A stretch of DNA of 64,000 nucleotides from contig CAVUGU010000005.1 of the NCBI GenBank assembly GCA_963741055.1, positions 62,001-126,000 of the forward strand, given 5' to 3'. This document shows, one piece after another, positions 15,077 to 24,629 of the stretch. Both the position numbers and the translations under genes were made by a program. The notes under the pieces are model-generated. The model was not told where the DNA came from. It was given only the letters and a program-made list of their open reading frames with translations, and searched no databases. How positions within the stretch are numbered: the first letter of the stretch is position 1; each line of letters begins with the position of its first letter. Origin of the DNA: Bog-756 sp963741055 (GTDB lineage Bacteria; Actinomycetota; Acidimicrobiia; Acidimicrobiales; RAAP-2).

Positions 15077-18044
15077 TCAGCCCCGCCCCGAGGAGCGTGG
15101 CGGCTCCTTCGCCCGGAGCAGACGGCCGACCACGGGAAGCTGGTCCATCGCCTCGGCGCGGGCGATGGCAAGACCTCGCCGTGCCCCTCGGAAGTGTGGC
15201 CCGGTGATCACGTACCGAGGGATCCATTCCGGGTCGTACTTCTTGTTGAACCTCCCGAGCGACTCGATCTGCCTCGCGTCGTTGAAGTGATGGAGCACGG
15301 TCCGGTCCATGGATACCCACGGGCCCTCGCGGTCTTCGTCGGCGACCTCTTCGCTCGCGATGGCGAAGTTGAGCGCGAGACCCCGGAAGCCGTGCTCCGC
15401 CATCCACCTGATGGTTTCGACGAGGACGAAGTCGGCGAGACCTCTCGGCGCGTCGGGTTCGGGCTTCCGCCGCATCGTATCGAGCGAATACCCCTCGACC
15501 AGTGGAGCGGGCACGTACTGATTGAAAGCGACCGGTTGCCCGCCGGGGTCGAAGCACACCGCCAGGAGGAGACCGGTGTCACGGGAGTCGAACAGGCGGG
15601 AGAGCGTCATCCAGTACCCGTGCTCCATCTCTCCGTCCTCGGTTTCGGTCAAGAGATCGAGCACCGCACGGCGCAGATCGGGAGGCGCAACCAGAGGGTC
15701 GAGCACCTCGACCCGGTATCCGGCCTTCGACACGGCGTCGCAGGATTCGCGGAGCGGCTTCATGCTCTTGCCCCCGAGTGAGAAGACGAGGCAGTCGATC
15801 ACCGCCTCGTTCCCGGCGAAGTGGTCCACCATGCCGGCGGCTCGGTAGATGGGAAGCCACACGATCGAGGCCGCGAGCACCGAGAGCTCGAACCCTCTGG
15901 ACTGAGAGAAGTCCATGGTGTCCGCCCAGGCCGCTCGCGCGTTCGTCGACCGGCCCGATCGGATCCGGTGCGACCAGCATCACCCCTTCGATCACCGAGT
16001 AGGCGACGACCGTGTTGCCGGTGAAGAACCACCACTTGTCGTCGCGCAGCGCGAAGTAGTCGAAGGTCCTGCCCCCCTCTTGCTCGATGATCGCCTTGGT
16101 TCGGTCGAAGGCCGCCCGCCGTGCCTTGCCGGTCAGGCGACTCTCACGACCCGGCAACGCGACCAGGGTGCCGATCAGCAAGGCTCCGAAGATGAGGAAC
16201 AGCACCACGTCGAGGGCCTCGTTGTGAGTGTTCTGGAACGACGCCTCGATGAAGGCGACCGCGACCGCAGCCGCCAGTCCGACCGCGAGGAGCCAGGAGA
16301 CGTAGCGGGAGACACCCGACAACGTCACCGTGAAGTGCTTGTGCTCGGCGAGCAACCAGAGTGCGACGAGGAAGTCGAGGGCCGCGCCTTCGAGGCCGTG
16401 CCCCTGCACCAGACGGTTGACCGTGCACGCCAAGAGGACGACCACTGCGGCCAGCCATGTCCCCCGGAGCCCGTAGCGGACCCCTCGCGAGAGACCCACC
16501 AGCGCGAGCCCGCCGACAACCGCCGCGGCGCCCGAGAGCGGATGGATCCCGATCGGAAGCCACCGCTCGAGCGACGGCGGCACCGACCAAACCAGGGCGA
16601 CCACCGCGGTGAACAGGCCGAGGACGAGGAGGAACGCGGCGGCCAGCCGGCGCACCCGCCGGCGGCGCTGCGCCCCGATCAGGACGCCGTTGTCCATCGG
16701 CCAGGTGGGCCCCTCGGGGAGCGAGGCGACGCGGCTGAGCCCGGAGGTACGCGCCCTCGACCTCGTCTGCGCGAGCCGCTCGAGGAGCGACGGCCGACGG
16801 CTCTCACGCTCCGCCAGGTAGAGACGGACCTCGAGCACCCCGGCACCGTGGATCTCGACGTAGCTGGCGCGTCGCACCGCGACGAAGGGCCGGGGAAGGC
16901 GGAGGCGAGACGGGCGCGGCACGACCGACTCGGTTCCGCTCCCGGTGTTCGCATAGAAGCCGTTGCCGACCACTGAGAGCTCGGGCTCGTGAGTGTGCCC
17001 CGACACCATCCCCGCGTACCCTTCGGTCACCAGGCGAGAGGCATCGGCTCGCGCGGCGCTGTTGTGGGTGTGGGGATCGGACCGGTCGCTCAAGGCAGAG
17101 GTTCGCAACGCTCGGTTGACCCGCAGCATGGTCACGAGCGCCGCGACCACCGCGACCACCACGATCAGCACGATCAAGGTCCCCGCCCCGATCATCCACC
17201 GCTCCACGTGATGGTGGAGGACGCGTCCGAGGCCGGGAAGGAAGGCGAGGAAGCGGAGGACCAACGCGGCGACGAAGGGAATGGCCAGCAGCCAGAGCTT
17301 GCCGACGACCTTCCGGTAGAGCAGTCGGGAGCCGAGGAAGTCGGCTGGATCACCGTCGAGCCACTGGATCCCGTCGAGGAGCGAGCCCGGCGTCTGCCGC
17401 TCCTGCAGCCGGGGCAGGAGCAGCTGGACCACGTGGTGTCCGAACGGGGTGTCGACGGGCGAACGGGGGTCCTCGAACGTGTTGTAGGGGTCGAGCTGGT
17501 TCCCGTGGACCACGTGGACCCGCTGGGTGCCGTGCCCGGTCGGGATCATCAGGTCGATCGAGAAGGCCATGGTGTAGAGCCCCAACCGGTCGGCCAGGGC
17601 GGCCCGCGCGTCTGCGTCCCACGCGAGGCGGCCGTCGTGGTTCCCGGGCAGGATGACAAGGGTGCGACCGGGCGTCGCCGCGAACTCGGCGAGCGATTGC
17701 ACCAACCGAGGATGGGCATCGAGGATGAGGCCGACATCGGGCGGCCCGGCCAACATCTCGAATCCGTCTCCTGCGATCACGAAGACTCCGGGACCGACCC
17801 ATTGGTCGAGCACCTTGCAGAGGTCGGTGACCAACCCCTTGGAGGTCTCGGTCGTTTCGCTCGGAATGTGGAGATCGCTGACGAGGACGGTTCGGGCGCC
17901 CTTCGGAACCTCGATCTCGAGCAGGTCGGGAATGTCCGGTGCTGTCGCCGGACTCGACGATCCGGCTCCGTCGGTATCGGCCGATGCCCGATCGGTGGCC
18001 AAGCCAGCCGGCACGGCAGGAGCCGAGGCAGCCGTGTCGGTCAT
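15077..18044 (-). CDS. metallophosphoesterase / membrane / DUF2156 lysyl-lipid transferase fusion (one frameshift as sequenced)
   Basis: About 989 residues. Residues 50-360 form a calcineurin-type phosphoesterase with SDLH (56-59), AGDGFE (91-96), LPGNHD (133-138) and SGHTH (348-352). Two hydrophobic helices (about 250-275 and 286-308) lie inside this domain, before GHTH. Residues 466-630 hold about six membrane helices. From about 655 (FDYFALRDDKWWFF, then VAPDPIGP) the sequence matches the DUF2156 transferase domain of MprF/LysX proteins, which move lysine from Lys-tRNA onto phosphatidylglycerol. A break near 15932 is one extra base. The ATG overlaps the lysS stop, so enzyme and Lys-tRNA supply appear coupled. 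Confidence 0.8.
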
Positions 18045-19549
18045 CCGGGCGCCTCGGGGCGGAGCAGCGGGAAGAGGATCACGTCCCGGATGGAGCTCAC
18101 CTCGGCGAGGAGCATCACCAGCCGGTCGACGCCGATCCCGATTCCCGAGGTCGGCGGCAGTCCGTACTCGAGCGCGCGCACGAACGCTCGGTCTGCCGGG
18201 TGTGCCTCGGGGTCTCCCGACGCCGCGGCCGCGGCGCCGGCGAGAAACCGCTCTTCTTGCTCCTCCGGCACGTTCAACTCGCTGTATCCGTTGGCCAGCT
18301 CCTTTCCGTCGATCACCAACTGGAACCGGTCGGTCATCGTCGGGTCGTCGGCACGGTGGCGGGCGAGCGGGCTGACCTCGACCGGAAAGCCACAGACGAA
18401 CTCGGGATCGAGGATCCGACCCTGGAGGACCTTGTCGTAGAGCTCGAAGATGAGCTTGCCCGAACCCCACTCTTCGAGGAACGGCACGTCGTGGGCCGTG
18501 CAGATCGCCCGGACCTGCTCGACGTCGTCGCTCGGGTGGAGACGCCGGCCGACGGCTTCCTCCAACAGGTCGAGCAGCTCGCGTCGCGGCCAAGGAGGCG
18601 TGAGGTCCACCTTCCGGTCCCCGACCGTGAAGGTCAACCGGCCGGCCGCCGCCCGAGCGGCCGTCACCATGACCCGCTCGGTCAGGTCCATGCCGTCGTG
18701 CACGTCACCGAACGCCCGGTACGCCTCGAGCGAAGTGAACTCGGGGCTGTGGCGGGTGTCGATACCCTCGTTGCGGAAGTTGCGGGAGATCTCGAAGACC
18801 CGCTCGTACCCGCCGACCACCAAGCGCTTGAGGAACAGCTCGGGCGCGATGCGAAGGCTCAAGTCGATGTCGAGCGCATTGGAATGAGTGAAGAACGGCC
18901 GGGCCAGTGCGCCGCCGGCCTGACTCTGGAGCACCGGCGTCTCGACCTCGACGAAGCCCTCCTCCGAGAAGGTCCGGCGAAGCGAGGCGAGCGTCTTGAA
19001 ACGGATGTCGAAGATCCGTCGGGTATCCGCGTTGGCCAGGAGGTCGACCTCTCGTTGGCGGTAGCGCGTGTCCTCGTCGCTCAGGCCGTGCCACTTGTCG
19101 GGAAGGGGTCGGACGGCTTTGGCGAGGAGGGTCAACGACGTCACCTCGACCGACAGCTCGCCGCGGCGGCTGGTGATCACCTCCCCCGCCGCGCCGACCC
19201 AGTCGCCGAGGTCGAGGCTCTCGCGCACCAGCGCGGCGTCCGGCTCGAGCTTCGAGTCGCTCATCAGGAGTTGGATGGCCCCGCTCCTGTCGTGGACGGT
19301 GGCAAAGACCAGCTTGCCGTGGCCCCGGATCGTCGAGACCCGGCCGGCGACCCGGACCTCCGCGCCGGTGCGAGTGTCCGGCTCGAGGTCGGCGTAGCGC
19401 TCGTGCAGCTCCGCCGCGGTGTCGGTGCGATCGAAGCGCGACGGGTACGGGTCGATGCCCCGGGCGCGCAAGGCGTCGCGCTTCGCCCGCCTCTCCTCGA
19501 CGAGCGCCTCAGTCGTGGAACCACGCTCGGGCGCCTCTTCCACCTCCAC
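18041..19549 (-). CDS. lysS: lysyl-tRNA synthetase, class II
   Basis: Charges tRNA-Lys. The full 502-residue class II enzyme has an OB-fold anticodon domain (VRVAGRVSTIRGHGKLVFATVHD). Motif 2 is FEISRNFRNEGIDTRHSPEFTSLEAY (read around FRNEGID), and motif 3 is GIGIGVDRLVMLL. Motif 1 region is VETPVLQSQAGGALARPF. The length is standard. The stop overlaps the start of the phosphoesterase/DUF2156 fusion gene. In mycobacteria a LysRS domain is physically fused to the MprF-like transferase (LysX), so this operon resembles the same pair as separate genes. A second, housekeeping LysRS elsewhere cannot be excluded. Confidence 0.95.
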   Translation of the reverse strand: MEVEEAPERGSTTEALVEERRAKRDALRARGIDPYPSRFDRTDTAAELHERYADLEPDTRTGAEVRVAGRVSTIRGHGKLVFATVHDRSGAIQLLMSDSKLEPDAALVRESLDLGDWVGAAGEVITSRRGELSVEVTSLTLLAKAVRPLPDKWHGLSDEDTRYRQREVDLLANADTRRIFDIRFKTLASLRRTFSEEGFVEVETPVLQSQAGGALARPFFTHSNALDIDLSLRIAPELFLKRLVVGGYERVFEISRNFRNEGIDTRHSPEFTSLEAYRAFGDVHDGMDLTERVMVTAARAAAGRLTFTVGDRKVDLTPPWPRRELLDLLEEAVGRRLHPSDDVEQVRAICTAHDVPFLEEWGSGKLIFELYDKVLQGRILDPEFVCGFPVEVSPLARHRADDPTMTDRFQLVIDGKELANGYSELNVPEEQEERFLAGAAAAASGDPEAHPADRAFVRALEYGLPPTSGIGIGVDRLVMLLAEVSSIRDVILFPLLRPEAPG

Positions 19550-19723
19550 CTCCTCGACCGCCGACGGTGCAGGCCACGCGGAACGTTTGGGTTGGGTAGC
19601 TTACCGAGCCGCCGATGGAGGCTGCCATCGATGCTCGACGGTGCACCGAGTGTTGTCGGCGTTGGTGCGGGTCGCCTCCACACGCTCGATCGCCGGGAAG
19701 CCGAGCCGTTATAGGGTGGCGCC

Positions 19724-19799
19724 GCGCCCCTAGCTCAACGGTGGAGCAGCGGACCCTTAATCCGCAGGTTGGGTGGTTCGAGTCCCCCGGGGCGCACCA
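19724..19799 (+). tRNA. tRNA-Lys(CUU), structurally divergent
   Basis: Acceptor GCGCCCC / GGGGCGC, D-arm GCTC / GAGC, anticodon stem GCGGA / TCCGC, and encoded CCA at 19797-19799. The anticodon loop is CCCTTAA, giving anticodon CUU. Departures from the norm: position 33 is C instead of U, position 21 is G instead of A, and the T-arm 5' side has an extra U (GGGTGG against CCCCC), read as a mismatch or bulge. It is divergent from lysS, 174 nt away. Confidence 0.8.
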
Positions 19800-19849
19800 G
19801 CTGGTCGTGCCGGTCATCGAGAGACCCTCCGAGGATGAGCGACTCCCGG

Positions 19850-21985
19850 CTACTTCCCCGGTGGGATCGAGAGCGACTGCGCCACCGCACCTTCGAGGAA
19901 CGTCGAGTAGGCGGCGGTGACGTGGAAGGGATCCCAGTAGACCTCGAAGTTGGAGACGACCGCCGTGCAGGTGGACGAGCAGAACCACGGGATCGTGCTC
20001 ACGTAGCGCGCCCCGGCGTCCCGCGCGCCGGCTTGCTCCGCGCTGTTGTACTTGTTCAGAACCGAGACGGGTGAGAACCAGCACTGTCGCACGTCGTTCG
20101 GGTGCCCCGCGAGACACGCCGGTCCACTGTGCCCGACTGGGGGAAGGTTCCCCAGTACCACGATGTGACCCTTCGGGACCTCGAGACGGTCCATCGCGAC
20201 GGTCAGGCCGTGTTGCCACTCGGCGGCGGTGTAGTCGCGACCCGACGGGGCCGAGCGGTACTCCTGGGTCATCACCACCAGGTCCGGATGGATTCGGTTG
20301 ATCCGCTCGGTCGCAAAACGATGCCACTGGTCGCACGCGGCGAACTCGCCGCCGAGGTTCCCGAAGCCGGTCGGATTCGCGTACGGCAGCGCGTCGACTG
20401 GGCAGAAGCCCTTCCCGAGGATCACCAGCTTCCAGTGCGCCCATCTGGCGATGTCGTCGAACGCGTCGAACCACATTGCGGCGTGCGAGTCGCCGTAGAG
20501 CACCATGGTGCGGGTCCCGTCGGGGTCGCCGAACGTGCACGCCGGGATGCTGGCTTGGCCGCTCGCCGGGAAGCACTGGGGAGCCGGACCTCCCCAGTCG
20601 TCGAAGACCGCGGCGAGGCGTGGCGTGAGGTCTGCCGGCACCGAGCGGATGGACTGGGCCGCCTGCACGGCGTTCTCGACGGCGGCAGTCGGGTCCGCCG
20701 CGCCAAGGTGGGCATCGGAGGCGAGCGAACCGGTCGACGCGACGTAGCCGGGCCCGCTGTGCACCTGGTACTCGATCGTCGCGACCGCAAGGGCACCGAC
20801 GATCAGCACGACTCCCGAGACGAGGGCCACCGAGGGCCTCGACGCGAGGAGCCTGGCGTGCCGGACCGGGTTCTCGATGAGGGAGTAAGTCACCACCGAC
20901 GCGCCGAGCGCGGCAAGCAGCCACGGAGCGCTCTGCCCGAAGTCGAGCGAGGACTTCCCCGCGGCCTCGGCAGCGATCACCAGCATCGGCCAGTGCCAGA
21001 GGTACAAGGAGTAGGAGAGCTTGCCGACATAGCGGACCGGTGAGCGACCGAGCACGAGCTCTGCCCCGCGCCGCGGCGCGGTCATCCCGCCTGCGATGAC
21101 CAGCGCGGCCCCGACGACCGGGACGGCGACGAGCGAGCCGGGGTAGGCGGTGTTGGCGCCGAAGGCGACCGCGGAGAAGGCGATGGCCGCGAGTCCGATC
21201 CAGGTCGCGGTCGCACCCACCCGCCTCGGAACCCTGAGCAGCCACTCGGTCCCGACCGCGACCAGCGCTCCGAGTGCGAGCTCCCAGGCCCGGGTGAAGG
21301 GCGAGAAGTAGGCCACGGTCGGATTCGAGTTGGTCTGCGCCACCGAGAGGGCGAACGAGAGCACGATGATCACGACGAGACCGGTCGCCAACCGGGCCCG
21401 CAGCGACCATCGGAGCCGCAGTGCCGCCACCGTCGCGAACAGTGCGGGGAACACCAGGTAGAACTGCTCCTCCACCGCGAGGGACCAGAAGTTGAGCAAC
21501 GGGGACGGCGGGCGTTGCGCGGTCAGGTAGTTGGTCCCGATCGAAGCGAAGTGGAAGTTCGCGAGGAAGACCGCCGTCCACCGTGCGTCGATCGCGGTCT
21601 GATTCCCGAAGAACGCACCGAGGGCCGCGTAGGTCGCCACGACAGTCACGACGATCACCAAGGTGGCCGCAGGCAGGATGCGGCGGCAGCGTCGCGCGTA
21701 GAAGGCGGTGAACGAGGTTCGGCCGGTCGCGGTCGTCTCGCGGAGCAAGAGACCGGTGATCACGAATCCCGAGATGACGAAGAACACGTCGACGCCGACG
21801 TAGCCGCCGCTCAGAGCGGAGAGATTCGCGTGATAGAGGACCACCAGGCCGATGGCGACCGCGCGCAGGCCTTCGACGTCGGGCCGGAATTTGCGGTCGC
21901 CGGGCGCGGTGCCGGCCTCGTCCCCCGAGGTCAGCAACCGGTCGCCTGTCGTCGGCAACCGAAGCGTCGACGTCCCCCCACTCAT
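19850..21985 (-). CDS. acyltransferase 3 (OafA/YrhL type) with C-terminal SGNH domain
   Basis: Integral membrane O-acyltransferase of about 711 residues. The first 370 residues carry the acyltransferase-3 pattern: FRPDVEGLRAVAIGLVVLYH, GGYVGVDVFFVISGFVI, FYARRCRRILPA and FWSLAVEEQFYLVFP, with about ten membrane helices. After the last helix comes an extracellular SGNH hydrolase-like domain with VLYGDSHAAMWFDAFD and a C-terminal YWDPFHVTAAYS. Proteins of this build acetylate exported polysaccharides or peptidoglycan. The substrate here is unknown. The ATG at 21985 is chosen over a GTG 9 nt upstream. Confidence 0.88.
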   Translation of the reverse strand: MSGGTSTLRLPTTGDRLLTSGDEAGTAPGDRKFRPDVEGLRAVAIGLVVLYHANLSALSGGYVGVDVFFVISGFVITGLLLRETTATGRTSFTAFYARRCRRILPAATLVIVVTVVATYAALGAFFGNQTAIDARWTAVFLANFHFASIGTNYLTAQRPPSPLLNFWSLAVEEQFYLVFPALFATVAALRLRWSLRARLATGLVVIIVLSFALSVAQTNSNPTVAYFSPFTRAWELALGALVAVGTEWLLRVPRRVGATATWIGLAAIAFSAVAFGANTAYPGSLVAVPVVGAALVIAGGMTAPRRGAELVLGRSPVRYVGKLSYSLYLWHWPMLVIAAEAAGKSSLDFGQSAPWLLAALGASVVTYSLIENPVRHARLLASRPSVALVSGVVLIVGALAVATIEYQVHSGPGYVASTGSLASDAHLGAADPTAAVENAVQAAQSIRSVPADLTPRLAAVFDDWGGPAPQCFPASGQASIPACTFGDPDGTRTMVLYGDSHAAMWFDAFDDIARWAHWKLVILGKGFCPVDALPYANPTGFGNLGGEFAACDQWHRFATERINRIHPDLVVMTQEYRSAPSGRDYTAAEWQHGLTVAMDRLEVPKGHIVVLGNLPPVGHSGPACLAGHPNDVRQCWFSPVSVLNKYNSAEQAGARDAGARYVSTIPWFCSSTCTAVVSNFEVYWDPFHVTAAYSTFLEGAVAQSLSIPPGK

Positions 21986-22052
21986 CGCAGGCACAGACTA
22001 GGTGGCACCCGTCCCCGGGCTTCGGCGGCCCCGACCGGTAGAGTTCGTGGTC

Positions 22053-22742
22053 ATGAGGGCCCATGGGCCGCTCCTCGCGTCGGGCCGGGACGCGGACATC
22101 TTCGAATGCGGTCCTCACACCGTGCTCCGCCGGGCACGTGACGGGCGATCGTTGGCGCACGAGGCCCGGACGATGAGCTACCTCCGCGAGCAGGGGTTCC
22201 CGGTGCCTGCGGTGGAAGAGATCAGCGAAGACGGCTCCGACCTCGTGATGGAGCGGATCGAGGGCCCCTCGATGGTGGGAGCGATCAGCCGTGCGCCCTG
22301 GAGCATCCCGCGCCAGGCGGACACCCTCGCGGAGCTCCACCTCCGGCTCCACGATCTCCGAGCTCCCGACTTCCTCCGAGCCTCACCGGTCGGGAGCGGC
22401 GATCGTCTCCTCCACTTGGACCTCCATCCGCTCAACGTGCTGATCGGACCGACCGGCCCGGTGGTCATCGACTGGCCCAACGCGGCGCGCGGCGATCCGT
22501 TGGTCGACGTCGGGATCGCCTGGGTTCTGATGAGCGCCGGGCAGATCCCCTCGAATCAGGTGGTGGCCCGGGTCCTCGGCTGGGGCAGATCGATCCTCGT
22601 CAAGAGGTTCCTGTCCCACTTCGACCGCTCTGCGGTCGCTGCCAGGCTCCACGAGGTCGTGGCCTGGAAAGTGACCGATGCACACATGAGCGCGAGAGAG
22701 ATCGAGGGCATGTGGAGGTTGGCCCGCTCGGTCGGTCCCTGA
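22053..22742 (+). CDS. aminoglycoside phosphotransferase (APH) family protein
   Basis: Small kinase-fold protein of 229 residues. The catalytic loop is LLHLDLHPLNVLI (His-x-Asp and Asn) and the metal-binding strand is PVVIDWPNAARGDPLVDVG. The N-terminal lobe is short, with SGRDADIFECG and a possible ATP-anchoring Arg in VLRRARDG. Family members phosphorylate antibiotics, choline or other small molecules. Nothing here indicates which. It is followed 1 nt after its stop by the TIGR00725-like gene on the same strand. Confidence 0.8.
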   Translation: MRAHGPLLASGRDADIFECGPHTVLRRARDGRSLAHEARTMSYLREQGFPVPAVEEISEDGSDLVMERIEGPSMVGAISRAPWSIPRQADTLAELHLRLHDLRAPDFLRASPVGSGDRLLHLDLHPLNVLIGPTGPVVIDWPNAARGDPLVDVGIAWVLMSAGQIPSNQVVARVLGWGRSILVKRFLSHFDRSAVAARLHEVVAWKVTDAHMSAREIEGMWRLARSVGP

Positions 22743-22743
22743 C

Positions 22744-23275
22744 GTGGCAGCTACGGCGGGAAGGCACTACGTCGGGGTGATCGGCCCCGGCCTCGAAGCG
22801 AGGAAGGAGGACGAGACCCACGCGCGCGAAGTGGGGAGCGCTCCTCGCCCGCCGCGACGCGGTGATCGTGTGCGGCGGCCTCGGAGGTGTGATGGCGGCG
22901 GTCTGCGAGGGTGCACGACGCGAAGGGGGCGACACGGTGGGTCTTCTCCCCGGCGATCGACGGGACGCGGCCAATCCGCATCTGACGGTCGCCTTGCCGA
23001 CCGGGCTCGGCGAGCTCCGCAACGGTCTCGTGATCCGGGCCAGCGAGACGGTCATCTGCATCGGCCGCAGCTGGGGAACACTGAGCGAGGTGGCTCTCGC
23101 CCTTCGCCTCGGACGTCGGGTCGCCTTCCTCCACAGTTGGGACGAAGAGGAGATCTCGGGTCTCGCACCGCTCGCGCGCCCCGATCTGGTGCGAGCCACC
23201 CACTCCGCCGAAGAGGCGGTCGCCACCGCCTGGGAGTGGCTCACCTCCGAGAGGCAAGCGCGCACGACCCACTGA
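22744..23275 (+). CDS. TIGR00725/LOG-like nucleotide-binding protein (one frameshift as sequenced)
   Basis: Rossmann-type protein related to the LOG/DprA lysine-decarboxylase-like superfamily. The GTG start at 22744 begins YVGVIGPG. After a break near 22837 the remainder reads VIVCGGLGGVMAAVCEGARREGGDTVGLLPG, then SETVICIGRSWGTLSEVALALRLGRRVAFL. Deleting one base gives VGALLARRDAVIVCGG with family spacing, about 176 residues. The 532-nt span is one base over. Function is unknown beyond probable nucleotide-sugar or nucleotide binding. Confidence 0.72.
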
Positions 23276-23361
23276 CCGCGGCGGTCGCGCCCGCGCTCTG
23301 GTCGCGAGGTTCCCGATCTGACATAGCCTCTCGTGCACATCGAAGCACGGAGGGATGGCAC

Positions 23362-24597
23362 GTGAAAGCACTGGTGTTCGGGGTCAAGCCGGAGTCGTTC
23401 ACCCCGCCGGAGGATGCCAACCAACTGGTGAAGAACCTGGCCTTCACCCCGGTCGCCCTCGAGGACGTCCCCAAGTCGACCCCGCTCCGGCCCGACTGGG
23501 TGGTGCTCAAGCCCCGACTGGTCGGGATCTGCGGGTCCGACTCGAAGCAGATCCTCCTCGACTGGGGCGGCGGCGAGAACCGCGACAACCCGATGATGCC
23601 GTTCACCTCCTTCCCTCAGGTGATGGGCCACGAGGTGGTCGCCGACGTCGTCGAGCTCGGTCCCGAGGCGAAGGGTGTCGAGGTCGGTCAGCGAGTGTCG
23701 TTCACCCCGTGGCTCACCTGTGCGCCGCGAGGGGTGTCGCCGGTCTGCCCTGCCTGCGAGGACGGCGACGACAGCCTCTGTTGGAGCTTCGAGGAGGGGC
23801 CGATCGCGCCGGGCATCCACACCGGGACCTCACGGGACGCGACGGGTGGGTACGCCGAGTTCATGCCCGCGCACGTTTCGATGGTCTTTCCGGTGCCCGA
23901 CGACGTCAGTGACGAGGCGGCCATCTTCGCCGACCCCTTTGCGGTGTCCTTGCATTCGGTCACTCGCCACCCGCCGACCCCGGGAGGCAAGGTGCTGGTC
24001 TACGGCGCCGGCAGCCTCGGGTTGGCTGCGGTCGCGATCCTCCGCGCCCTCTATCCCGAGACCGAGGTGGCCGTCGTGGCCCGATTCGACCACCAGGCCC
24101 AGATGGCCCGAGAGTTCGGCGCCTCGAAGGTCGTGCCGAGCGAGCCCGCCGAGTCGATTCTCGAGGACCTCGCAGCCTGGTCGGGTGGCCGCCTCCGCCG
24201 GACAGAGCACGGCCTGCCAATGGCCCACCCGGGTGGGATCGACGTCGTCTACGACACGATCGGCAAGCCCGAGACCTTCGAGATCGGCACCCGGCTGCTG
24301 AAGGCGCGAGGGACGATGGTGAAGAGCGGGGTCAACGCGCCGGCCCGCTGGGAGTGGACGCCCCTCTACTTCAAGGAGCTCTACTGGGTCGGTTCGAACG
24401 CCTTCGGAACCGAGACGGTGCGAGGCGTCCGCAAGCACGGCATCGAGCACTACCTCGAGTTGGCGTCTGCAGGTGAGGTCGACCTCACACCGATGCTGAC
24501 CCAGACCTACCGGCTGGAGGAGTGGCGGGACGCCTTCTTGACCATCGCCAACCAGGGTGAGACCGGCGCGATCAAGGTGGCCATCGACCACCGCTGA
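23362..24597 (+). CDS. zinc-dependent alcohol dehydrogenase family protein
   Basis: Medium-chain dehydrogenase of 411 residues. The catalytic zinc ligands are the Cys in VGICGSDSK and the His-Glu in VMGHEVVADV. The structural zinc site is the Cys-rich loop containing VCPACEDGDDSLC. The NAD-binding motif is VLVYGAGSLGLAAV. A GTG start at 23362 follows GGAGGGA. The substrate is not evident. The C-terminal half is somewhat longer than in simple alcohol dehydrogenases. It follows the TIGR00725-like gene after 86 nt and is convergent with the ABC permease gene. Confidence 0.87.
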   Translation: MKALVFGVKPESFTPPEDANQLVKNLAFTPVALEDVPKSTPLRPDWVVLKPRLVGICGSDSKQILLDWGGGENRDNPMMPFTSFPQVMGHEVVADVVELGPEAKGVEVGQRVSFTPWLTCAPRGVSPVCPACEDGDDSLCWSFEEGPIAPGIHTGTSRDATGGYAEFMPAHVSMVFPVPDDVSDEAAIFADPFAVSLHSVTRHPPTPGGKVLVYGAGSLGLAAVAILRALYPETEVAVVARFDHQAQMAREFGASKVVPSEPAESILEDLAAWSGGRLRRTEHGLPMAHPGGIDVVYDTIGKPETFEIGTRLLKARGTMVKSGVNAPARWEWTPLYFKELYWVGSNAFGTETVRGVRKHGIEHYLELASAGEVDLTPMLTQTYRLEEWRDAFLTIANQGETGAIKVAIDHR

Positions 24598-24629
24598 CCG
24601 TGGTCGGCGCCGTCGGTCGGCCGGTTGGG

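Noticed and set aside
19724..19799. Reading the anticodon as UUA, which would suggest a suppressor tRNA
   Set aside because: With the 5-bp stem GCGGA/TCCGC the 7-nt loop is CCCTTAA, placing CUU at positions 34-36. The overall sequence also matches tRNA-Lys.
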